Shown here in pieces: positions 8,999 to 17,903 of a DNA stretch of 22,689 nt. Under the pieces are notes generated by a model. That model was not told the origin of the DNA. It searched no databases and saw only the letters and a list, made by a program, of their open reading frames with translations. Within the stretch, counting starts at the first letter, position 1, and the number at the start of each line of letters is the position of its first letter. The stretch comes from Blattamonas nauphoetae (lineage: Eukaryota; Preaxostyla; Oxymonadida), in the NCBI GenBank assembly GCA_033064195.1, contig JARBJD010000695.1, positions 1-22,689 on the forward strand, given 5' to 3'. Made by a program: the position numbers and the translations under genes.

Positions 8999-10175
8999 TT
9001 GTCTTTGATCCTTCACTTTTTTCTTCTCCTCTCGTTCAGGTACACTATTATGTTTTATCTTCTGGAATTTCGTTTCCCACTTGTTTTGAACAGGTTTGCT
9101 CTATTTTTGAATTCATTATTTCCTAAAACATATTTGTGTACCAACGCCGATCAAACCAAACTCAACCTTGGATCTTGGGTACAACGTTGCTTCTTATCGC
9201 TTAAAAGAATGTGTCACAACCGACAAATCACTAGTATGTTATTCTTTTTTGTTCATCTCTTTATAAAACATCTGTATGTACCCAATCTGCGTGATCGTCC
9301 ATCGTTGGTACACAAGTGTGTTTTATGACTCGAAAGACTCTTTCTCTGATGATTTGAAACAGGTTTGCTCTCTTTTTTTCGTAATCTTTTTATAAGACAC
9401 ACTAGTGTACCAGAATTTTCACTTCATTTTTGTTCATCACTTTTTTGGTACATCACTTCACTTTATCCTCTCATTTTCACTTCATTGTCAATTTTTTTCA
9501 TTGTCTCTCACTTTTTTACAAAATTAAATTTTAAAATGATGGGAACAAAATTTTGATCCTCATCTTTCTTCGAGAAACTTTGTGATTCATCGATAAAATT
9601 GTCTGCATTGGTACACCACTTTGTTTTACTTTGATTCAACTTTCATTTCACCTTTTACACTTCACTACTCTTCGATTTGTACTCTTCATTTTTTCTTAAA
9701 CACAACGGTGTACCAACAAAACGCGATCTGAAGTGATCATCCAGATCAGGTACACCACTTCACCTTATCGTTTCATTTCACCATTTCTTGAAAACAGTTC
9801 TCTTTTTTTATCAAAACAAGGTAGAACACAGAACTAAAAATGTTTGATCGTCAAGATAAAAATGAACTGTGAGATCTGGTACATGAATGTGTTTTATCAC
9901 TTCAAACCTTGTTTCACTTCACAATTTTGATCTCTTTATTGACATTTTTGCTCTAATCTTTCATAAAACAAAGTGGTGTACCAACGAGACTCAATCTGAA
10001 ATGATCGGTGAGATCTGGTACATGAATGTGTTTTATCTTTTAGTTTTCACTTCACTCACTCTTAATTCCTCTTGTTTTCTGAAATTTTGATGAACGCGTT
10101 TGTAAGGTGAAGTGGTGTACCAACAAAACACAAAGAATCAAGATCGCTCCGATCTGGTACATGATTTTGTTTTAT
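8999..10175. repeat. Array of about nine ~139-base units with paired TGTACC/GGTACA dyads
   Basis: TGTACC occurs at 9137, 9277, 9406, 9709, 9977 and 10116; its reverse complement GGTACA occurs at 9039, 9178, 9307, 9447, 9610, 9749, 9878, 10017 and 10156. Where both are present they sit 40-41 bases apart (30 in one unit), and units recur every 129-164 bases, mostly 139-140. Outside each pair, AAAACA and TGTTTT stand 6 bases away, so a full unit such as 9,965-10,034 is an extended dyad. GATC or AGATCT is often at its centre. Between units the plus strand is pyrimidine-rich with many TTCACTTCA. No gene is seen. A role as a replication origin, anchoring site or protein-binding array is inference. 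Confidence 0.8.
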
Positions 10176-11330
10176 CGTCTCATTCTCACTTCACTCACTT
10201 GTTTTTCCTCTTTTTTTGTGAAATTTGTCTGAACACGTTCGTAAATCTCAATACTTACCCACATTTTTCACATCTCCCGTCTCAGCCTTTGCTATCATAC
10301 TTGCCCACTTCATTGTTGCTTCATTCACATTCTTTTGTTCCAATTAAGCAAAAAAGTTGATAAAAAATGAGTTGTTGTGATGTGCTCGTGAGGTGTAGAC
10401 GGTCGAAAGAATGCTCGTGAGATGACGAAAATGAAGAGGAATGACGAAGAGATTGAATGTGAAATGGTGAAAGAAAGATGAGAGAAGAAAGGGGTTGAAG
10501 GTGTTTTTGAAGTGACAAACACGGTGAAAACGTGAGATGTTGAAACACGAAAATGTGACATTATGGAACAACTATCCGACAAAAGTGTCTCGAAATTTGA
10601 GCACAGCTTTGTCGGACAGTGAGAATGAAGGATTTGTGGGAGAAATTCGGGGCAAAAATTCATATAGTGAAAATGTTGGCGGAAATGTTGTGTCAAGTGT
10701 GTGATGTGAAAAACCGACCCTCCAGAGAGAACTAATGTCACCAGTAAACTCGAAATCTCAAAAAAGCGTCGCTTGAGTGTGTTTGTGAAGTGGTTGACGT
10801 GAAAATCGTTAAAAATGAAAATTGAGAAAAAATTGTGAAAACGATCGAGGTGTGAAATGGTTCGAACCTAAAGTCGCCAAAAGGCTTTCTTATCCAGTCT
10901 AATGCTAAAAGGCGTCATAAGAGGACGATTCCTGAGCGAAAGATGATGGAAGACATGGTCCATACCTTATCTCGAAAAATTCGACTCGTAAAAATCCCCA
11001 ATGGGTCGGATCAAACTTTTTTTCCAAAAAGTGTTTTTTATCGCGAATCTCACCTTTCAAAATCGATTTTGTAATTTTAGAAGGTGTTTGAGATGGTTTT
11101 GAGACATAAAGGAGTGAGTAGTAGCGAAATCTGAAAATCGACTTTTTGGTCACTTTTTCGACCACAGTTCGGTACGTAGCTCCACGAATTCTCAACCGAT
11201 TTTCATCGGGATTGTTTTGATCGACGACTCACATCGTCCTCGACATTTTAGAATTTTTTGCAGAATTTTTCGAAGTGGTTCTCAAGTTGGATTCACTTGA
11301 TTTGTGGTCAAAAATAGATTTTCGCTACTT
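10176..11330. other. Non-coding stretch with strand-bias switch
   Basis: No gene is supported here. Up to about 10,340 the plus strand is C/T-rich (TTCACTTCA-type words); from about 10,350 to 10,870 it is G/A-rich (GTGAAATG-type words), as though the same low-complexity sequence had been inverted. From about 10,880 to 11,330 the texture is different, A/T-rich and mixed, with no clear repeats. The short open frames on the minus strand at 10,325-10,741 come from this low complexity and carry no domain. Confidence 0.6.
10569..10618. repeat. 50-base imperfect palindrome
   Basis: The two halves read inward as TATCCGACAAAAGTG and, from the other side, TGTCCGACAAAGCTG. They fold into a hairpin with only a few mismatches and no loop to speak of. 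It could be an end of a small element, a terminator-like hairpin or a protein site. It stands alone in the G/A-rich stretch. Confidence 0.6.
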
Positions 11331-11924
11331 TCATGACCTATCATGGTACTTTCTCAAGTGAGGACGGTCTCCAAAATACAACCAATTATCCAAGCGAACG
11401 AAATACTCATTCTTTGTTCGTAGATCGCGATATTTGAATGGTTGAAGTACCTTTGTGTATGTTCCAATGAGTTCGCAATTCTCTTTTTTCAATACATTTT
11501 CAACAAATGATTGAGTATAATGTTTTCGTTGACAATTATGAGCTCGATATCCTTTCATCCATTTCGAGGGAATCACTTTCCATTCGATTCCTTCGTACCG
11601 GTATGTTACAAGTGAATCAGCATACTTGTATTCAGAAATGAGTTCACAATTTTCATTTTTCAATGATTCGAGAAACTTTTCTTTCGTGCAACAATTAGAT
11701 GCTGAAAGATATCTCTGGCGATTCAGATGTGGTCTGTATCCTTTGACGAAATTATTGACATACGCTCGATAAATGTCATCTGGTTTTTCTTCGTGCACGT
11801 ATTCGAAAGTACTCGCCGTGAGATATGTTGTTCCTTGTCGATTGAGAGTTGGTGGTGATTTCAGAATCAATTTTTCTTTCTCCAAAATTTCCAGTAGTTG
11901 AGTTGGTGTCAATAAGCTGCTCAT
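11331..11924 (-). CDS. Polinton repeat protein, three-repeat paralogue (197 aa)
   Basis: This 197-residue protein has three repeats: a diverged one at about 7-70 and two clear ones at about 78-134 and 135-192. Key shared residues are N-C-E-L-I in the helix, then Y, a V-T-Y-R or F-K-Y-R strand, W, and G-(Y/D)-R-(A/P)-H at the end. Repeat 3 is very close to repeat 2 of the 129-aa protein, and each W/RPH-type repeat ending links the paralogues. It lacks the cysteine pairs of a zinc ribbon, having CC at 78-79 and single cysteines elsewhere. Its start lies in GATAAAATG after a T-run plus AATTAGG, a variant of the element's shared upstream motif. Function unknown; it is the last recognisable gene of the Polinton. 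Confidence 0.8.
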   Translation of the reverse strand: MSSLLTPTQLLEILEKEKLILKSPPTLNRQGTTYLTASTFEYVHEEKPDDIYRAYVNNFVKGYRPHLNRQRYLSASNCCTKEKFLESLKNENCELISEYKYADSLVTYRYEGIEWKVIPSKWMKGYRAHNCQRKHYTQSFVENVLKKENCELIGTYTKVLQPFKYRDLRTKNEYFVRLDNWLYFGDRPHLRKYHDRS

Positions 11925-11955
11925 TTTATCCTAATTAAAAAATTGAATAAAAAAA
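11925..11955 (-). promoter_or_regulatory. Promoter-like motif of the 197-aa gene
   Basis: The minus strand reads ATTTTTTAATTAGGA followed by TAAAATG. This is the shared upstream motif in a slightly altered form, and it places the 197-aa gene in the same regulatory family as the polymerase and 129-aa gene, and so inside the element. Confidence 0.5.
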
Positions 11956-12100
11956 GAAATCGACTTTGTTTTCTGAAAGCACTCAAAATTTGCTTCAAAA
12001 AAGACGCTTCAAAAGAGGTCTAAATATTTGACATATTTTTGGAATTTAGGTCAAATATTGACATCGTCAAAATACATAAAAGACTTTTAGTTCAAGATTC
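11956..12100. other. A/T-rich spacer, probable right edge of the Polinton
   Basis: No gene is seen. The sequence contains two ATATTTGACAT/AAATATTGACAT-like words near 12,025 and 12,052. Past about 12,110 the sequence becomes richer in G and C and loses the element's style. The exact end cannot be set without the left terminal repeat. Confidence 0.35.
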
Positions 12101-12109
12101 AAAAGTGGG

Positions 12110-14420
12110 TCAATCGGAATTGAGATTTGACTTCTATTTATTGATCGAGACCAACGTGGTTCTCCAGTCTTCTCTATAACTACTGCCCATTGCGATGTTC
12201 CGGAACAAAGTCGCCTCACCTGACCTGTTGTCAAGACAAGAGCACCGGTGTTGAATTGGGAGGCAAATGAATGATAGGATAACTTTCAGTTCGACAAGAG
12301 GCACCACATGAGCGAGACAGAGAAAATGTCACTGAAACCGGGGGGGAGGGTGATGTTTCAGGATACCTCCACCTTCTTATGGACAAGGAACAGCCAATCA
12401 ATTGACTTCTCCAAGACGACTTCTCACTCTCAATCAAATTCCGCTCATTTCGAGTTACGATATTGTTGGCTGACATAGATCGCAGGGGAGCAGACAAGGA
12501 ATTGAACATTACCTTCACTCACTGAGCAGCAAAGGCAAAGATTTCCTCTCATCTCTCTTTTGACCAACAGAACCGGTCAAGCCGGAGTGTAAATCAGATT
12601 GCAACGACCTACGACGAAAGGAGGAGATCACTTCCTCACAGACAGGAACACGACTAACATCATCAGCGTAATCAGTTGGGAGCTCAAACATAACCCAATA
12701 CACTTCTGTGAATTGAAACGGACCGTGTGGGAAGAAGATCATCGTCTACTTCCCCTGACACCTTCGTTCAGATTGTAGGGCAGGGTTCACGGAGCAGACT
12801 CGGGATACAGCAGCATATCCTTCAATCTCCCATCTCCACGGGCTCCAGACATCTGAAAGGGATCGAGCCGACATCCTCATTCGAACATGACGAAAGACAG
12901 TTGACATTCGCAGATTAAAGATAGAAACACAGTTCAACTATCTTCGACGGAGATGATAGTGGTCACGAAGGAACAAGATAGGATGGAGAGGACACCTGAG
13001 TATTGATGAAATGTGACTTAATGAGCAGCCGTTAGATCGCTCTGGCTCATGTAGCTGATACCTATACGGATGGGTGGGTTGTCCCCGAACCGGCAGTGAC
13101 GGAAAGTTTCCTTGATCATGAACGAAGATTCTCACAGAGAGTGGAAGATCCTCTTCCACATGGGTTCGGAGAGATTGTTCGTGTTCACGAAACTCAACAC
13201 GGCTAGGACTATTACATGTGTTCGACATTGCCCCCAATGGATCCCAGTTGGGAAGGATGAACCCAGCATCGGTCGCAGCGACTCCAGGAGAGCTAGTGAC
13301 ACCATTCAGAATCATCACGGGCGTTTCTATAAGGGATCACACGATGTGTTCATAAGTGCAGGAGATTCTTCACAAAAAGGGGCTGGTGACCATCGAATTG
13401 AGAAGTGGAGCTTCGTCAGAAAGTTTTCGAAGATAATGCAGCGATTTTGATGCATCCAGGTGGACACAATGTCAGAATGATTGGAAACTGCGATGGAGGA
13501 TGAGTATTTGTTGATCTGTTTCACTCTAAACACGCGGAGACAAGTGAACTTCCATGAATTCTGGACCAGCCAAACTTCAATCGATCCCACAACCACCTGC
13601 AACTCTTCAACAACTTCCAACATCAATCTCACCCTTGGATCGGAAAGACGTCAAATAAAGAAACAATGGCGTCCATGAAGTGATTTCGCGGATAGGACAG
13701 TTCTCGGACTCGTTTGAGCCAGTGCACTTCGTTTGGAGAATGTTGGAGGGAAAGTAAATTGTGGCTGTCCATCCTGAGACAGTCGAAATGTCATCTTTCT
13801 TTTTCGGTCATCTGCCTCCAACACCACTCGCTGGCCTCCTCACCACCTGCACACGCTGATCCACGTTGGAGATCTTTTCCTTGTTGGCGAACAAATCGAT
13901 GGTCTGAATTCACAGACCATCCAGCTCCACCGAAAAGAGTCGTGACGTCCGACACTACTCACTGTCCGTTCACTTTACTAGCATGCTGAGCCGCCGACGG
14001 AAGCAACCTCAACTTGGACAGTTCACATGATGGAAGCAGTGTTACGAGGAACAAGACGGCAGTTCCTCTCGAGCAGATCCTTTTTAGAATCAGAAAGTTT
14101 CAGACTGAGTGGAAGTTCACTTCATCCATGAGATCTGTGACACCACTCCTATCTCCCCTGCTGATACATAATGGAATAGCCTGCCAGCCAGACTTGCGGA
14201 CTCTTTCTCCAAGGCGGTGCTGGTCAGGTCACCTGATATCCAGATGGATGGATAACAGACATCAGGCAACGTTCGTTATCTTTCTCAAACAAGCACAGGC
14301 ATATCAGGTGGAGAGAAGCCATGTTGAAGAGGGGAAGCAGGAGACGAAGACTCTGGACAAGGAGAGAAAGAATCAAGGTGTGTTGTTTTCGTTCAAGGAG
14401 GTCTGACGTGGAAGAAAGGA
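12110..14420 (+). pseudogene. Coding-like patches in broken frames, family unknown
   Basis: No intact gene is seen in these 2.3 kb, but the plus strand repeatedly reads like protein for 25-60 residues at a time, for instance around 12,415-12,530, 12,530-12,650, 12,650-12,780 and 13,850-13,940. The patches are in different frames, so this looks like a much-broken coding region with many breaks, or a gene of very short exons. No domain is recognised. It could be a relic of a cellular gene or of a mobile element. The impression comes from residue texture only, and chance open frames at this base composition could explain part of it. Confidence 0.3.
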
Positions 14421-14426
14421 AGAAAT

Positions 14427-14516
14427 TGTTGTTCTCCCCACCTCGATGTGAAAAGCGAGCATGGGTTGAGATGTTGTTCTCCCCACCTCAGCGTGAAGCG
14501 CGAGGATGGTGGGAGA
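14427..14516. repeat. Two tandem copies of a 45-base unit
   Basis: Each copy begins TGTTGTTCTCCCCACCTC and ends in a G-rich part (GGGTTGAGA or GGTGGGAGA). The copies differ at several bases, so the duplication is not recent. A third copy starts (TGTTATG) but does not continue. Confidence 0.7.
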
Positions 14517-14526
14517 TGTTATGCAA

Positions 14527-14566
14527 CTGACCCATTAGGGATCGGTGTTGAGGGGCGCTGGGTCAG
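14527..14566. repeat. Short hairpin
   Basis: CTGACCCA at 14,527-14,534 pairs perfectly with TGGGTCAG at 14,559-14,566 across a 24-base loop. No role can be assigned. Confidence 0.45.
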
Positions 14567-14801
14567 GGAGACAGTGATGCGGGAGATGGAGCGCAGATGG
14601 ATCGTGATACTTCCTCATCACTGTCAGAGAAGAAGCCCAGCTCCCCTCCGATTTTCATTCTCTTTAGATCACGAGCTGTCGCCCAGGCAGTGTCAGCTCC
14701 AACGAGTTCACGGCCAAATATTTAGTCCAAAGATATCTATTTGTTTTCTTCTCATTGTTCGCTTTTGTCAGCACCAATCCCGTGCATGAGCCTTTCAATA
14801 C

Positions 14802-14829
14802 TCGTATGTTGAGGGACCCGGTTTGGTTG
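14802..14829 (+). repeat. Extra copy of the MITE end motif
   Basis: TCGTATGTTGAGGGACCCGG here is a diverged direct copy of the right end of the candidate MITE (15,191-15,217). With the left end of that element it forms an inverted pair about 27 bases apart, so it may be the remnant of a second, adjoining copy. Confidence 0.45.
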
Positions 14830-14856
14830 TGGACTGAGATTTATCGAAGTCCTTTA

Positions 14857-15217
14857 CAACAAACCGGGGACATCAACATGCAACCCTGACACACACCTAC
14901 TCCAGCTCGTGTCAGTGGTCCTGATTGTGGTCAACCCACACAGGCGATCCTTGGTATCGCCTGATGGGTCGTTTTCGGCCCTGTTGCCCCAGTTTTTGTT
15001 CCCTGTTAGGGATTTCTGGGTAAGATCCAATCAGGAATACCTTTTTTTTTGGCATCAACAGCCCTTGAGGGCAGAACTATCACTGTGTACACTTTGTTCC
15101 TTTGATGGGAGTTTTCATGAACAGCTAAAACTTGATTATTGTTTGGTCATGTTGACCTTGGTCAGCCCTTAATCATTTCGCGGCACTCTCTCGTATGTTG
15201 ATGTCCCCGGTTTGTTG
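14857..15217. mobile_element. Candidate 361-base MITE with 25-base terminal inverted repeats
   Basis: AACAAACCGGGGACATCAAC at 14,857 onward is matched by its reverse complement ending at 15,217; the 25-base ends differ at one base. The inside has several small hairpins, including CAGGCGAT/ATCGCCTG near 14,940-14,963, and no coding frame. The flanks show no clear target-site duplication, which leaves the superfamily open. The size and ends fit a non-autonomous DNA transposon. Confidence 0.55.
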
Positions 15218-15804
15218 AAAAGATGAGGTTGAGGGGAACGAGGTGAGTCAGAACAGGATGTGAACAAAGACGAATCAGAGAACATGAACGAAGCTGAGCC
15301 AGCTGACGAGAAGAGGCTTGATTCCGACTAAATACCCTTGAAGACGATCCAGTGATGAGAGGGGACGGGAGAAGTGGGCAGTTTTCAAACGTCGTTGTTC
15401 CTGCGAAGACTATAGTGCCTGACGAGCCTTTCAATCTGATCATCATGACATCTGAGGCGAAGGAAGCGAATTCTGAATCGGTGACAGACAATGATGACTA
15501 TGAATATGGTGTCCTTTCTTCTTGTCGACAGGATCATTCCACTTGCGAGATCAGCTCCGTTGTATGAAATGAAACTATATGAATCAGGGATGATTAAGGT
15601 GACGCGATCTAATAACAGAAAGGTTATGAGAAATAAAATAGGATGACTGAGTTTTGACGAACCTGATCTGACGAAACAATGAAAAGTGGAGAGTTGAGTG
15701 GTTTCCAGAACATGTAATTGATTAGACTGTGGAGAAAAAGTCTAGAAGAAACATCTTCAGAGCTTGGCTCTGGTGTACATTGCCAATCCTCGTTGACCTG
15801 TCAG
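15218..15804 (+). other. Stretch with one possible coding segment
   Basis: An open frame at 15,352-15,567 gives 71 residues, including an acidic, disordered-looking stretch (EAKEANSESVTDNDDYEYG). It could be an exon of the gene whose segments follow from 15,805, or chance. The acidic and serine-rich texture favours real coding sequence, but nothing is recognisable. The rest (15,568-15,804) shows nothing that I can assign. Confidence 0.3.
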
Positions 15805-15944
15805 AATTCTCCCCACAATGACAGATCCGATTCTGCGTGACAACACAGTTTCCAAAAGTTTGCTGAAATTCACCGAAAATTTCGAGCGCGAACACACCCG
15901 AAATCTAGTCAACACCTGTCGCCTGTCTATTGAACAGATGAACG
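15805..15944 (+). CDS. Exon-like segment of an unrecognised cellular gene
   Basis: The segment follows CCTGTCAG, which fits a splice acceptor, and ends before GTAATT, which fits a donor. In one frame it reads without stops, including MTDPILRDNTVSKSLLKFTE from the ATG at 15,818 and then a helical, charged stretch. That ATG could also be a true start. The family is not recognised. Support is residue texture plus splice-like borders; no similarity could be tested. Confidence 0.4.
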
Positions 15945-16039
15945 GTAATTAGTCAGAAATTGATTTGGGTGATTCTAAATGAATTGTTACCCGCGTATTT
16001 TCTTCTGTCATACGTGCAGAAACTCTATGCAATTTGCAG

Positions 16040-16076
16040 AGCGCTCCTATTCTCCTTCCTTCAACATGATTAAGGT
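16040..16076 (+). CDS. Possible short exon
   Basis: The segment follows ATTTGCAG and ends at a GT. It reads RSYSPSFNMIK in a phase that agrees with the donor at 15,945 and, if the second of two overlapping GT donors is used, with the segment at 16,133. It is very short, so chance is a real alternative. Confidence 0.25.
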
Positions 16077-16132
16077 GTTTTCAGTTTTTCTGACTCTTCA
16101 TCCAATCTTTTGTTTCTGATTTCTTCTTTCAG

Positions 16133-16229
16133 TGATCCTTCTTCGCTCAGACTTGCACGTACCCCAAAAATTGTGCAAGTGCCTCGTTCTTACACACAAT
16201 TCGAAGCTGAAACCCATCACTTGAACAGT
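16133..16229 (+). CDS. Exon-like segment of an unrecognised cellular gene
   Basis: It is preceded by a pyrimidine-rich tract ending TTCTTTCAG, a strong splice acceptor, and followed by GTATAT, a fair donor. It reads DPSSLRLARTPKIVQVPRSY and continues to HHLNS without stops. No domain is recognised. The acceptor is the best of this group of segments, which is why I rate it as a likely exon. Confidence 0.4.
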
Positions 16230-16500
16230 GTATATATTTTCATCTTCTCTTTCCAAGTCTTCCATTCCAACATCTCAGATCCAACTACGACACTTGACAT
16301 CTCAATGATTTATTGTTATGATGAGTAGCTGTCGGACAGAGCACCAGATCTTGAGGGACAGAGGACAAGATCTTGTCCGATTCAGAAACTCAGCTTTTCA
16401 CGCGTTCATTTCATCTGAATTCTCCTTCTCTCTTCTCGTTACCCTCTCCGTGTCTCCATTCTGTTCGGTAAAATACCGGAGAATGCTTCAAAATGACTGA

Positions 16501-16627
16501 AAAAATGAAGCTCCACCGCACAATGTGTTCATGCACTTATTTGACTATATGGAGGAAGTTGATGTTTCGAAATTCATTCATCCCAATCGAGTATTATTAC
16601 AACGGGCGTTAAAGTGCGTGAAAACCG
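16501..16627 (+). CDS. Exon-like segment of an unrecognised cellular gene
   Basis: The plus strand reads a helical stretch, NVFMHLFDYMEEVDVSKFIH and on to LLQRALKCVKT, with strong protein texture. The open frame continues to a stop at 16,675-16,677, but a GT at 16,628 would end it in a phase that matches the acceptor at 20,862. The 5' border is not resolved: the same frame has a TGA at 16,498-16,500, and the stretch before it (16,318-16,497) is also open. No family is recognised. Confidence 0.4.
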
Positions 16628-16667
16628 GTTTGGTAGCGAATTACGAGCTTCAGGAACTCTGTCCTTC

Positions 16668-16687
16668 AAACTCCTAATTAGGAGTTT
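16668..16687. repeat. 20-base perfect palindrome
   Basis: AAACTCCTAATTAGGAGTTT is its own reverse complement, flanked by GTCC and GGAC at near-equal distance. It lies between the exon-like segment and the foldback pair. It may be a protein site or the scar of a small element. Confidence 0.6.
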
Positions 16688-16823
16688 ACAGGACGATCGG
16701 CCCAAGAGAGGACAGAGTAGGACAAAAGCAGACAAGCTCCTGATATTTTCACTGTAACTTTCTCTCAATTAGTTCATCCAACTTCTGTGTTTATCTCAAA
16801 AGAGGACAAATCGGACATGTCTT

Positions 16824-17610
16824 ACAGTCTGTTTCAAAAAGATCTCCAACTGTTGCAAAAAATTGAGATTTGTTTCAAAAAGTTGGATGATCGACTCGAT
16901 ACTCTCTCCCATAATACTGCTTTTCCACTCAGGACCACTTTCCAAACCAGACTTTTCTCTTTTTTTCGTGGATATTGATAGACAGATAATGGCAGAAAAG
17001 ATGGTCTGTCTTCTTTGTAGAGAAAGAAAAACAAATTTTATCGAGATTTTCTAACATTTATTCTCTTTCATTTTTCTGGCTCTCATTATTCTTCTCTTTC
17101 TCAGACAGGCCTCGATCCTTCATCAAAATGAGAAATTACTCGGTGGTTTGTATTTTACTCACTGTTACATTCATATTACGCGAAGTGATGCTCTCCTCCC
17201 TTTCGCATCATCACTTGGGCCTTCTTATCAATTTTTCACTCTTTTCTTGTCATTATTTTCCATAGTATCACCTTCTAGGTGCCATTCCGAATGATCTTAT
17301 AAATTTTGATTGAACAACAAGCTCATAATCAGCACAAAACACATGTTCCGACTCTCTATCTTCACAGTGATTTGATCAGATTTCCAAATGTTTTCTCCTT
17401 TATTCTCATAATTTTACGCAGATATTTTTACTAATTCTTGCGAACTGATCAGTTGTCCAAGACTTGCCTTCTCGAGTTCTCCAAGTCGTCTCCACACAAC
17501 CAATATCCATCTTTAAAGTCCCTGTTACTTTCCTACGCGTCCATTCTCTTCGAGTCTTCTCTGCCCTCTTTTTCATCGTTGTTTTACTCACTTTTCATGT
17601 CACAAATGCC
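16824..17610 (+). repeat. Copy 1, left arm (787 bases)
   Basis: This arm is the reverse complement of 17,904-18,690. It is C/T-rich on the plus strand. The match ends at base 17,610, after CACAAATGCC. Confidence 0.85.
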
Positions 17611-17903
17611 GCTTCACGACATCCTTCTTCTGATCTTTTGATTGAAGTATGTTATCAATGACAACTGGATCTTTTCGCTATATCTACGCTCCCTAGTCCC
17701 CGATTTTTTCATCGACTGGAACAATGACGTTTATACGGTGTTGCTTTGAATCTCAAACACTTTTCCTCTGATTTCTCTTCGACACAATTTTTTCTCGTCG
17801 ATCCAATCCCCTCATCGCAACCCAGATGGACCATTTCACCTCGGATTCATTGTATTTGTATTTTTGTCTTGAAAAAAAGAGCCGCAAAAGCAGGTTGGAA
17901 AGT
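17611..17903. other. Copy 1 spacer (293 bases)
   Basis: This is unique sequence between the arms. No coding frame, hairpin or known motif is seen. It contains TATATCTACGCTCCC near 17,680 and an A-rich run (CTTGAAAAAAAGAGCC) near the right edge. Confidence 0.6.

Larger units (their letters stand above)
1..12100. mobile_element. Polinton/Maverick element, right-hand part (left end outside window)
   Basis: Seen: a packaging-type ATPase, a DDE integrase and a protein-primed family B DNA polymerase lie together with small uncharacterised genes. Known: this trio defines Polintons, which integrate by the integrase and copy themselves with their own polymerase. Capsid and protease genes, also typical of the family, are not in the window and would lie left of base 1. 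The visible frames are long and open, so this part looks essentially whole and the insertion young. The right border is set at about 12.1 kb only because gene style, upstream motif and base composition change there. No terminal repeat could be tested, since the other end is missing. Confidence 0.9.

Noticed and set aside
8999-10175. CRISPR array
   Set aside because: Units of ~139 bases are degenerate dyads, not exact short repeats with unique spacers, and the setting is a eukaryotic element.
8863-10360. Chain of plus-strand open frames rich in Phe, Ser and Leu
   Set aside because: Pyrimidine-rich repeat sequence lacks stops by composition; the frames cross the dyad array and do not keep one frame from unit to unit.
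10321-10741. Overlapping minus-strand open frames rich in Ser, His and Phe
   Set aside because: They come from the G/A-rich low-complexity stretch; three overlapping frames read equally well and none has a domain or the shared upstream motif.
10855-10870. GGTTCGAACC, resembling a tRNA B box
   Set aside because: No A box at the right distance upstream and no cloverleaf could be drawn.
10905-11195. 96-residue minus-strand open frame
   Set aside because: No domain, no shared upstream motif, and unlike the proteins of the element; probably chance in A/T-rich sequence.
12600-12740. YADDV motif on the minus strand, recalling a reverse transcriptase
   Set aside because: A single short motif without the neighbouring conserved blocks in the right order; the opposite strand reads at least as well. 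Most likely chance.
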